A stretch of DNA of 64,000 nt from DASCOT01 sp965197275 (lineage in GTDB: Bacteria; Acidobacteriota; UBA890; WLXD01), in contig CBDAMQ010000023.1 in assembly GCA_965197275.1 (NCBI GenBank), forward strand, positions 127,182-191,181, in the 5' to 3' direction. Position numbers and translations under genes: made by a program. Of the stretch, positions 16,769 through 24,488 are shown piece by piece; position 1 is the first letter of the stretch, and each line of letters starts with the position of its first letter. A model generated the notes under the pieces. That model was not told where the DNA came from. It did not search any database and saw only the letters and a program-made list of their open reading frames with translations.

Positions 16769-18136
16769 TCAGCTCCCGGCACTGTCTTCAGCCGCAACCT
16801 CTGACTTCGCTTTCCTCTCCGCCGCCAGCGCTTCGTAGCCCGCTTCGTCCAGGTGGGTCACCGCCAGCCAGGCATGCGACATCTCGTCGGTCGTGCGGGC
16901 GCCGCGCGCATACCAGACTTCCGGATCGGGATTCAGGGGGTTGTTCTCGGTGTTGTCGTACCAGGCGGTGATCACGAGCACCGTGCCCGTGGGCAACAGC
17001 GGCGCCACGCCGTCCTCGTAGATATAGCTGTGGTGCCATCGCGCGTTGAAGTTGGTCACCATGCTCAACAGCTCCTCGGAGCCGTCCGGATAGATCGCCC
17101 GCATCGACTTGGCATGAAGATGCACGTGCCCGTGGGGCTGGAAGCTGTCGATGCGAACCGGATGATCCCAGCGGTGGAAGCCCTGCGTCATCGCGGTTCC
17201 GCCGGGTGCCAGGGCAATGTCGCCTTGCAGGCGGTACATGTCCAGGTCTTGCATGTATTCCGGCTCGTAGCCCTCGGGGTAGAGCCAGAGGCCAAGCTCG
17301 AGCTGATCGTCCGCGATCTCGTACCCCATCGGGTAGTAGTGGACGTCCCATTCGATCAGCGAGTTCACCGGCAGCAGGCGGGCCGCATCCGTAGGGATGA
17401 TCTCGCCGACCTTGCCCATGGCGTATTCCGACAGCATTGCCGTCCGGACCCATTCGCCATCCTCGTTGGGTGTCAAGAGTCTGGGGATGGCGTGGTGCAC
17501 GACTTGCCGCCCGCCGGGGAAGGAAGGCCGGATTTCGAAGGCCCGGATCAGCCGGTCGGTGTTGAGCCCGGTCTCCACTCGCGGACGCCACCATATGTCG
17601 CCGCCCTCGGCCGGCACGTTGTAGGGGCGTGACTCGATCACGTGATCCGGCTTGCCCAGGTGGTCTTCGAGCTGCCACTTCTGGGCCTCGGGCCATTCCA
17701 CCGGCGGCGGCATGTCCGCGACATCTCCCATCGCCATACCGCTGTCCACCCAGCCGACGATCGTGTCGATCTGCTGCTTGCTCAGCCGCCAGTCGCCCTT
17801 GATCGCCTGGATCCCGACCTGCGTATCGAGGTGATAGGGCGGCATTGCGCGGGTGGCCACCTGCGCCTTGATCATCGGCGCGTAGCTCTTGGCCTCATCG
17901 TAGGTAAGCAGCGACATCGGTCCGACCGAGCCCGGCCGATGGCAGATCTGACAGTTCTGCTGCAGGATCGGCGCCACGTCGCGGGTGAATGAGACCGCGT
18001 CTTCCCCGGCCGACGCCGGCCCATCGGACTGCTGCATCGAGACGGCGTTGCCGCTGAAGGTCAGCAGGGCGAGGAGCGCTAGCAGCGACGTCCCCCATAG
18101 CCGTGGATGTCGCGCGCGTGCCGATTCGTTGTCCAT
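16769..18136 (-). CDS. Cytochrome c domain fused to copper type II monooxygenase-like domain, secreted
   Basis: A 455-residue periplasmic protein. After a signal sequence (LLALLALLTFSGNAVS) a compact cytochrome c-like domain has a single heme site CQICH near residue 65 and a distal-type AMPPYH near 100. The C-terminal part resembles the peptidylglycine/dopamine monooxygenase copper fold: VVHHAI, HYYPMG, HGHVHLHAKSM, then ITAWYDNTENNPLNPDP. ATG at 18136 is preferred over the upstream in-frame codon because AGGAGAG precedes it. It is the first gene of the operon with the PQQ dehydrogenase. Electron acceptor or oxidase roles are plausible; direct evidence is absent. It is a paralogue of the partial gene at 1-1014. 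Confidence 0.85.
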   Translation of the reverse strand: MDNESARARHPRLWGTSLLALLALLTFSGNAVSMQQSDGPASAGEDAVSFTRDVAPILQQNCQICHRPGSVGPMSLLTYDEAKSYAPMIKAQVATRAMPPYHLDTQVGIQAIKGDWRLSKQQIDTIVGWVDSGMAMGDVADMPPPVEWPEAQKWQLEDHLGKPDHVIESRPYNVPAEGGDIWWRPRVETGLNTDRLIRAFEIRPSFPGGRQVVHHAIPRLLTPNEDGEWVRTAMLSEYAMGKVGEIIPTDAARLLPVNSLIEWDVHYYPMGYEIADDQLELGLWLYPEGYEPEYMQDLDMYRLQGDIALAPGGTAMTQGFHRWDHPVRIDSFQPHGHVHLHAKSMRAIYPDGSEELLSMVTNFNARWHHSYIYEDGVAPLLPTGTVLVITAWYDNTENNPLNPDPEVWYARGARTTDEMSHAWLAVTHLDEAGYEALAAERKAKSEVAAEDSAGS

Positions 18137-18354
18137 TATCCGCTCTCCTGACAGAAGAGAATAGCGTCGCGGTGTGCCGCCCACGGGAGGCAGGCTAGAC
18201 GTCGATCAGCGCGACCGTCAAGGGATCGGAGCTCGACCTTCTCTCGGCCCCGGTGTGGCTAGACACCGTTGCCCGGCGCTCGGTCCTGCTAGCATCGAGC
18301 GCGGCCGCTGGACCACGACACATGAGGCCGGGCACCGCCAAGCTAGGCAGTACC

Positions 18355-18966
18355 TCAGCGCGCCCGTTCGGGAGGCACACGGCAGACGACGGTCGTCACT
18401 GAGCAGGGATGACCATCTCCGGTTTCGTGCTCGAGCACGTAGGCTAGAAGCGCGTCGAGTCGCTGGCGCAACCCGGCGATCGCGTCCGGAGGTAGGCGTA
18501 CCGTGAGCTGGCGCAGGTCGGTCGTCCGCTCAACGCCGCGGCTTTGCGGCTCCAGTTCGACAAGCGCGCGACGGTAGTCGCGGTCGGCGGCTCGTAGCGC
18601 CGCCGATCCTACCTTCGCCAGAGCATCCAGGTACTCACTGGAACGGTTTTGCGGATCGAGCGAGAAATGCCTAGCAATGGCCTCGTACAGTGCCTCGGGT
18701 CGCGTCGCTCCACGGCGTTGGCCGGTGCGCCGAAGCAGCCCGGCACGCACGAGCGCGTGCACATGGTAGTAGAGCGATTCCGTCGCCATACCGATGCGCT
18801 CGGCGAGCTCCCGCACCGAGCTCGGACCCGAGCGCTCCAGCAAGGTGATCAATTGCTGGCGCACCGGCGATCGCAAGGCCGCTAGCTGACGGACGTCTCG
18901 AAGGACATGGGTCTCGCTGGGGTCGGGGAGGCCGGAAACGGGTTGTCGGGCAGGTGTTACGGGCAT
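18355..18966 (-). CDS. ArsR-like winged-helix transcriptional regulator
   Basis: About 203 residues. The DNA-binding domain is near the N-terminus: RQLAALRSPVRQQLITLLERSGPSSVRELAERIGMATESLYYHVHALVRAGLLRR, the ArsR-type helix-turn-helix with a following wing. The C-terminal region (LRQLTVRLPPDAIAGLRQRLDALL) may mediate dimerisation. Candidate starts are ATG at 18966 and TTG at 19002; the ATG is chosen because the TTG lies inside a palindrome that looks like the operator. The gene is divergent from the secreted aspartyl protease gene at 19089, which it may regulate along with itself. Confidence 0.83.
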   Translation of the reverse strand: MPVTPARQPVSGLPDPSETHVLRDVRQLAALRSPVRQQLITLLERSGPSSVRELAERIGMATESLYYHVHALVRAGLLRRTGQRRGATRPEALYEAIARHFSLDPQNRSSEYLDALAKVGSAALRAADRDYRRALVELEPQSRGVERTTDLRQLTVRLPPDAIAGLRQRLDALLAYVLEHETGDGHPCSVTTVVCRVPPERAR

Positions 18967-18978
18967 TCTCAAGACATA

Positions 18979-19004
18979 ACTTGAAATGAATAGATTTTTC
19001 AAGT
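18979..19004. promoter_or_regulatory. Inverted repeat and divergent promoter in the regulator-protease intergenic region
   Basis: ACTTGAAA and TTTCAAGT form a perfect 8-bp inverted repeat with a 10-base AT-rich spacer. On the plus strand TTGAAA (18981) is followed after 17 bases by TATTTC (19004), a plausible -35/-10 pair for the protease gene; the minus strand offers TTGAAA and TTATGT at a similar spacing. The repeat therefore overlaps both promoters. Confidence 0.55.
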
Positions 19005-19088
19005 ATTTCTATAGCCAACGTCGAAAGAAACCGATTCCCAGCCTGGTGCGTCGCCGGGCGCGGAGCTGTCCCACACGGAGCCGTCCGG

Positions 19089-20630
19089 ATGACCCGTTAC
19101 TCGATCCGAGGAGAAGCCGCGATCATCGGCGCCTTGTCGGTGTGCCTCACGCTTCCCGCTGTGGCGCAGGAGTCCGGTTGGCAGGCCTTCGCCCAGGGAG
19201 ACATCAGGGCGGCGGCGTCCTGGTCGCGTGAGACGCTCGAGATTGAGCCCGACAATCACGGCGCCCGCCACCTGCGACTGCTTACCTCTTACCTGTCGGG
19301 CGACTATCAGGACGCGTTGGCGCAGCAGATTCTGCTGCCCGTCGACTACTCCGGGCATGACGAGGCGTTGACGCGCGTGGTTCTCAACGCGTATCTGAAT
19401 CTGGGTCGGTACCAGGAAGCCGTGGCGTTCTCCAGACGGATGCAGCTGCCCGAAGCTGAGCGCGTCTGGCTCGAGCGGCGGGCCGCGTATCCGCCGACAG
19501 TGCAGCTACAGAAAACAACGATCGTGCCGTTTGCCGCCGACAACTTCCTCGGTGATCTCATGCCGGCGGTCGAGATCGAGCTCAACGGCGTGCGGCTCGT
19601 CGCCCACCTCGATACCGGCGGCGCGTTTGTGACGATGTCGCCGAGCCGGGCAGAGGAGCTTGGTATCGTCGTCCATGAGCTCGGCGAGGGCGTCGCGAAT
19701 AACCGGGCTACGAGTATCTCGCGGGGGTACGCCGAGTCCATGCGATTGGGCGATGCGGTTTTCACCAACGTGCAGGTCTCGACTGTAGATAGCCTGCAAG
19801 GCCCGCAGACAGAAAAGCTCGTCATCCTCGGGACCAGGATTCTGTCCGAATTCCTGGTCACCTGGGACAACCAGGCCAGCCGCCTAGTGTTCTCGCCGCG
19901 CGGCGACGAGAGCATGCGCGACAACCACCTTTCGGCGGCGCGCGCCGACGTCCGGGTGGCTGATTTCTTCATGCACTCTGACCACTACCTGTGGGTACAC
20001 GGCACCGTGGCCGGCCACCGCGCGCTCATGTTCTTCGATACCGGCCTGGTCACTCTCGACCCGCGCGGCAATCAGCCAGCCGGAGGCATCGTCGCCCAGA
20101 AAGCGGAGGAGTGGGGTCTTGCTACAAACGACGCGTTCACCGAGCCCGTCGCGGTGAGTGTCGGTACAGCGAGCCGCGAACGGAACTCCTTCAGCGTCTT
20201 CGCCGACGACCGGAACTTCGCGTCGCTCGGCGATCTGCGGCCGGACGTTCTGATTTCGCACGGCTTCTTCAAGAACTACACATGGACGTTGGACTTCGAC
20301 ACCCGCAAGCTCTATATGCGGCCGGTAGATGAAACTCCGATCTCAGCCTCGGACGACTCGAACAGCGTCACCGCCGGCCTCGATGCCTACGCTGGCTCGT
20401 ATGAGGTCGCTCCCGGTGTGAACCTCGAGGTCACCGTAGGAGAACAAGGGCTGTTGCTTCAGGCACCCGGCCAGCAGCGTGTCCCCATGACCCACGGCTC
20501 TGCCCCCGACACCTTCGAGATCACGCTGGCCGGCGCGACGATCGAGTTCGGGCGCGATGACGTCGGCGAGGTGGCCTCGCTGCTGCTGCGGCAGGCCGGC
20601 AACGAGACGCGGGCGCAGAAGGTTCGGTAA
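19089..20630 (+). CDS. Secreted retropepsin-like aspartyl protease with TPR-like N-terminal region
   Basis: A 513-residue protein with a signal peptide (about residues 10-27, ending AVAQ). Residues 30-130 look like tetratricopeptide-type helices (WQAFAQGDIRAAASWSRETLEIEPDNHGARHLRLL). A retropepsin-like domain follows with HLDTGGAFVTMSP near residue 175 and a second FFDTGLVTLDP near 315, giving two Asp-Thr-Gly motifs within one chain. The C-terminal 100 residues (YAGSYEVAPGVNLEVTVGEQGLLLQAPGQ) resemble the small lipocalin-like domain found at the end of secreted hydrolases. Periplasmic or extracellular proteolysis is likely. It is divergent from an ArsR-like regulator. Confidence 0.82.
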   Translation: MTRYSIRGEAAIIGALSVCLTLPAVAQESGWQAFAQGDIRAAASWSRETLEIEPDNHGARHLRLLTSYLSGDYQDALAQQILLPVDYSGHDEALTRVVLNAYLNLGRYQEAVAFSRRMQLPEAERVWLERRAAYPPTVQLQKTTIVPFAADNFLGDLMPAVEIELNGVRLVAHLDTGGAFVTMSPSRAEELGIVVHELGEGVANNRATSISRGYAESMRLGDAVFTNVQVSTVDSLQGPQTEKLVILGTRILSEFLVTWDNQASRLVFSPRGDESMRDNHLSAARADVRVADFFMHSDHYLWVHGTVAGHRALMFFDTGLVTLDPRGNQPAGGIVAQKAEEWGLATNDAFTEPVAVSVGTASRERNSFSVFADDRNFASLGDLRPDVLISHGFFKNYTWTLDFDTRKLYMRPVDETPISASDDSNSVTAGLDAYAGSYEVAPGVNLEVTVGEQGLLLQAPGQQRVPMTHGSAPDTFEITLAGATIEFGRDDVGEVASLLLRQAGNETRAQKVR

Positions 20631-20651
20631 GGCTCGCTGATCACGCGGCGG

Positions 20652-22856
20652 CTAGACGCCGTCGCGCGGCACCCGGTCCTGCCAGCGCCGCGTGCGCACC
20701 ATCTCGTCGTTGTCGAGCAGGGTGCACTCGACGTCGAGGGTGAAGGCCTGCGCGTCGCTGGAAAGCGTCCCCTCGGCGCGCGCGTCCACCCGCCGTCCGT
20801 CCGCCTGCCCGCTGCTGGTGCCCTCGAACCGCACCGAGGCGACGGCGGGGTCGTTCTCGTCGACCTTGCACCAGATACGGTCCATCCCGCGAGTTGCCGT
20901 CTCACCCGGCTGCAGCACGTTTCCGAGCTCGAAGTAGGCGGTGTGTTCGCCCGAAGCCACATCGTGCGTGCGCTGGTAGGCCTGTACGTTGTCATGCGTC
21001 GACCGCCGAGGATCGTCCGCATCCATGAGCTGCAGCTCCGACTCTCCGTAGCCTGACGCCGTAAGCGCTGGCAGCTCGACGTACGATGGACGGTCGCCGC
21101 CGGTATGAAGCGTGGTCGTCATCTTCGCGGGGGAAGGCCAGATCACCGGGAAGTCGGCGTTGGTGACAACGACCCGCACACGGTGCCCGGGCTCGAAGGT
21201 GTGGCCGACGCACCACATCTCCACCTCGATCTCGTACACCTCGCCGGGCGCGAGCGGTTCCGGCTCGCTGTGCGAGTCGCGGTGGGTGCCGTTCAGGTAG
21301 CCGCGCGACACCATGTACGAGGAGCCGTCCGGGGCGACGTCGTTGAGGCGCACGATCCAGGTGGCGACCGGGGCGGTCGCAGATACGAAGAGCCGGGCGC
21401 GCGCGAAGCCGAGAATCTCCAACGGCTGGCGCAACGGCGCGGTGTCGAAGCTCAGCCCGTAGGTGTCCTCGGCGCGGTGGTCGATGCCGTAGTAGCCCTC
21501 GCTCGTCGTGGGGCCGAACGACTGGCCCCAGCCACCGGTCGCCGGGTAGTAGCGCAGCTGCAGGGCCGACGCGTCGCCCGATTGCTCGTCGAGACGCCCG
21601 CCGCGGCCCGGTGCGGGCTCGGCCGCGAGCGCCGCCTCGACCGGTGTTTCCGGCTCGGGCCGCAAGTACAGCCGTTCCGGGGGCTCGAAGGCGGAATCGG
21701 GCCAATCATCGAGATGGCGCCACTCGCCCGGCACGTCATCGATGTAACGGAACGACTGCGGCTGCCAGCGGGGCATGAAGAACGACGCCCGTGGCTCGCG
21801 ATCGACGCCGTTGTCGACGCCCTTGAGCCAGCGATCGAACCAGCGAACCTGCATGGCGTTCCAGTCCATCTGTGGCCCCGGTACCAGGCCGTGGTGCCAG
21901 GGCCCGAGCACGCCGCGGCTGATCGCGGGCGAGTTGCGCATGATGCGCATCACGAAGTTCTGGTAGATGTCGAGGTAACCGCCGGCGACGAAGGTAGGTG
22001 TCTGCAGTCGCTCGTAGCGCGGTGCCAGAGAGGCACGTTCCCAGTAGGGGCCGTAGCGCTGATGGCGCAGGAACCCCATGAGCCACGGGGGTGTGTCCCA
22101 GCGGTCCATCGAGGCCTCGTTGTAGAGCGGGTAGTCCGGGGCGCCGGGCATGACGTTGCTGCCGACCATGCCGATGGCCCACGAGTTGTCGACCATCAGC
22201 ATCGCGCCACCCGGGAAGTGGATGTCGTCGGTGTAGCGGGCATCGTGACCGGCGCGCACGAAGATCGCCTTGAGCGCCGGCGGCTGCACGGCGGCGGCCA
22301 CCCAAACGGAGTTGATGGCCGAGTACGACACCCCGTGCATGCCGACGTTGCCGTTGCACCAGGCCTGCTTGGAGAGCCAGTCGATGGTCGCCGCCGTATC
22401 GCGGTGCTCCTGGTCGGAGTACTCGTCCTCGGGGACCCCCTCGGAGGCGCCGCTGCCGCGGACATCGACGTAGATCGACGCATAACCGTGGCGTGCGTGG
22501 TAGCTGTCGGCGCGCGGCATATTGCGGTACGGCGTGGTGTTGAGCAGCGCCGGGACCGGACCCATCTCCCGCAGCGACTCGGGCAAGTACAGCAACGCAT
22601 GCAGGTGGACGCCGTCCGGCATGCGCAGCCGTAGGCTCTCCAGGTGTACGCCCGGCACCATCTGTGGCAGCGACGTCCAGGGCCCGGGAGAAACCCCTAC
22701 GCTGCCCGCGTCGGTCGACCACGGGGCCTGCGCCCCGACCGAGCGCCAGCTCCCCGTTGCGTATGCTGGCCAGCCGCTCAGCCCGTCGGCAAGCAGCCCA
22801 CCACCAGCGAGCATGCCGAGCCCGCCTACGAAACGTCGTCTGGATCCGGGTGACAT
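20652..22856 (-). CDS. CocE/NonD (S15) family hydrolase with TAT signal
   Basis: A 734-residue hydrolase. A twin-arginine leader (SRRRFVGGLGMLAGGGLLADG) opens the protein. The S15 core starts at MPDGVHLHALLYLPE; the nucleophile is in HGVSYSAIN, preceded by the family motif VDVRGSGASEG and CNGNVGM. The acid is probably in GGYLDIYQN and the His in LGPWHHGLVPG. The C-terminal X-Pro dipeptidyl-peptidase beta domain ends around GHRVRVVVTNADFPV. Members hydrolyse peptides or esters such as cocaine; the substrate here is unknown. It is on the same strand as the upstream M24 gene (124-base gap), so co-transcription is possible. Confidence 0.9.
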   Translation of the reverse strand: MSPGSRRRFVGGLGMLAGGGLLADGLSGWPAYATGSWRSVGAQAPWSTDAGSVGVSPGPWTSLPQMVPGVHLESLRLRMPDGVHLHALLYLPESLREMGPVPALLNTTPYRNMPRADSYHARHGYASIYVDVRGSGASEGVPEDEYSDQEHRDTAATIDWLSKQAWCNGNVGMHGVSYSAINSVWVAAAVQPPALKAIFVRAGHDARYTDDIHFPGGAMLMVDNSWAIGMVGSNVMPGAPDYPLYNEASMDRWDTPPWLMGFLRHQRYGPYWERASLAPRYERLQTPTFVAGGYLDIYQNFVMRIMRNSPAISRGVLGPWHHGLVPGPQMDWNAMQVRWFDRWLKGVDNGVDREPRASFFMPRWQPQSFRYIDDVPGEWRHLDDWPDSAFEPPERLYLRPEPETPVEAALAAEPAPGRGGRLDEQSGDASALQLRYYPATGGWGQSFGPTTSEGYYGIDHRAEDTYGLSFDTAPLRQPLEILGFARARLFVSATAPVATWIVRLNDVAPDGSSYMVSRGYLNGTHRDSHSEPEPLAPGEVYEIEVEMWCVGHTFEPGHRVRVVVTNADFPVIWPSPAKMTTTLHTGGDRPSYVELPALTASGYGESELQLMDADDPRRSTHDNVQAYQRTHDVASGEHTAYFELGNVLQPGETATRGMDRIWCKVDENDPAVASVRFEGTSSGQADGRRVDARAEGTLSSDAQAFTLDVECTLLDNDEMVRTRRWQDRVPRDGV

Positions 22857-22980
22857 CGTGGCCTTTATCTACACTGAACCCATCGCCGCCGATAGGGGGC
22901 CGTCGAGCATCGACGCGCTGATTCCCGAGTCGACTGAACGGCAACCGCGGCCGGTACGTGCTATCGGAACGCCTCGTGTG

Positions 22981-24333
22981 TCAGGCGACGACGATCAACT
23001 CCGCCGGAATGTCGGTCAGGATTCGGGCACCGTCCGGCTCGAAGACAAACGTGTCGATCAGCGCCGTGCTGCCGGTAGCGAAGCTCTCGTAGTTGCTGAT
23101 CTGGCGCTCCTGGAACGCCTCGTAAGGTCTGCGGCTGGACGTCGACTGAACGTCCGTGTCGGTTACCGAGAAGCCATGCCAACCGACCCAGCTGGGCGGG
23201 AAGCTGAGGCCGAGCTCGTAGCCGCCGGTCCAGCCGGGCAAGTCGCCGTTCTGCTTCATCTCCCACACCCCGACTTCCTTGTAGTAACGACGCAGGGCCC
23301 TGGTGAGGTCGGCGACCGGAGTGCCGGCCTTGGCAGTATCCAGCAGCACCTGCGAGGCATGGCCGTTGCGCTTGTAGATGTCGACGAGCGCCGCGGGCGG
23401 CTCTCCCACATGCCAGCCGCGGCAGGTGTTGGTGTGGTAGCGGTGCTTGACCCCGCAGATATCGGCGACGACGTGATCGCCTGCCTTGATCACTCGTGTC
23501 GAGGAGATGCCGTGCAGGAACTTGCAGCCGCCTGCCTTCACGCCCTGCAACAGGCCGGCGGTCTCGCCACCGGCATCCGCCATTGCCTGCATCATCGCCC
23601 CGTACATCTGCAACTCGGTGACCCCCGGGCGCAGATTGTCGGTGATCGCTTGCAGCCCGAGGTCACAGATACGGCCGGCCTCCTCCATCACGGCGATCTC
23701 CGCCGGAGATTTCTGTACCCGCACGTCAGACAGAACGTCGGAGCCGTCGACCAGCGTGCAACCGTGACCCGCGTACACCGCCTTCAGGCGCTCGTAGTTT
23801 CCCGGGTTGGGACGATAGCTCCAGTACTCGAGCCCGACGGTCCCCTCCAGCCAGCCCTCCGCCTTCAGCTCCTTGGCAACGGATTCGTAGCGCTGGGCGC
23901 CGCCGCCGGGTGGGCGGATGTCCTCGGCGACCGATGTGGTTGCCATGATCTCTGCGTGGCTGTCGAAGTGGATCAGCTTGTCGTGATCCACGTGCACGGC
24001 GGTCACGTTCAGCATCCTCGACCGGCCATCGTTCTGCTGGTACCAGTTCACCTGCAGACCGTGCAGGTAGCACATGCCCTCGGGCATGGTGACCAGTAGC
24101 ATGTCGATGTTGTCCTGCGCCATGCGCTCGCGAACGCGACGCAATCGGTCGGCGTACTCGGCTTTCGAGAACGGTGGGCCAGGGTGCCCGTCCAGGCTGG
24201 GGGTAAGCGCCTCCTGCACGGCCTGCGCGTTGACGCCACCGCTGGCCGCTGCCTCGCGGCCGGAAAGCGCCCACGCGGCTGATGCCGCCGAGCCGGCAAG
24301 AAAAGCCCGTCGATCTAATTCGTAGTTGGCCAT
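22981..24333 (-). CDS. Creatinase-like M24 family protein with TAT signal (copy 1)
   Basis: A 450-residue protein with a TAT leader (LDRRAFLAGSAASAAWALSG). The N-terminal creatinase/prolidase domain runs to about residue 200 and the pita-bread M24 domain follows. Canonical metal ligands are not conserved: the second Asp of the D-x(10)-D pair is Asn (DICGVKHRYHTNTC), the GHG-type His is replaced (GGYELGLSFPPSW) and no EPG motif is present. The GYxxGxxFPPxW motif is like creatinase and ectoine hydrolase, whose hydrolysis of C-N bonds does not need a dinuclear metal. ATG at 24333 has GGAGGAG upstream. It is divergent from a TAT-Rieske oxygenase; a paralogue lies at 57158-58495. Confidence 0.85.
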   Translation of the reverse strand: MANYELDRRAFLAGSAASAAWALSGREAAASGGVNAQAVQEALTPSLDGHPGPPFSKAEYADRLRRVRERMAQDNIDMLLVTMPEGMCYLHGLQVNWYQQNDGRSRMLNVTAVHVDHDKLIHFDSHAEIMATTSVAEDIRPPGGGAQRYESVAKELKAEGWLEGTVGLEYWSYRPNPGNYERLKAVYAGHGCTLVDGSDVLSDVRVQKSPAEIAVMEEAGRICDLGLQAITDNLRPGVTELQMYGAMMQAMADAGGETAGLLQGVKAGGCKFLHGISSTRVIKAGDHVVADICGVKHRYHTNTCRGWHVGEPPAALVDIYKRNGHASQVLLDTAKAGTPVADLTRALRRYYKEVGVWEMKQNGDLPGWTGGYELGLSFPPSWVGWHGFSVTDTDVQSTSSRRPYEAFQERQISNYESFATGSTALIDTFVFEPDGARILTDIPAELIVVA

Positions 24334-24407
24334 CGGTCTACTCCTCCCTGGAATGCGCATGGGTGTCGGAACCGCGCCTGGTCGGGGTGGGGAACGCCAC
24401 GCTGTCC

Positions 24408-24436
24408 GTTGTATTACCACCGCCGTCGGGATTACG
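24408..24436 (+). promoter_or_regulatory. Upstream element shared by the two Rieske genes (copy 1)
   Basis: CCGTTGTATTACCACCGCCG and the following bases match CCGTTGTAATTACACCAGCG at 52871-52900. Both lie 81-84 bases before the respective start codons, and each carries a near or perfect GTAxTTAC palindrome. This suggests a common promoter or operator. Confidence 0.45.
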
Positions 24437-24488
24437 CTCGGGTGGCGAGAAAGACCTGCGGTTTCAGCCTCGATGAACGGAGGGCGGT

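Noticed and set aside
21105..22634. Long open frame opposite the S15 hydrolase gene (about 509 codons)
   Set aside because: It is antisense to a gene with clear catalytic motifs and its translation is rich in Arg, Gly, Val and His without domain features, as expected from high-GC shadow frames.
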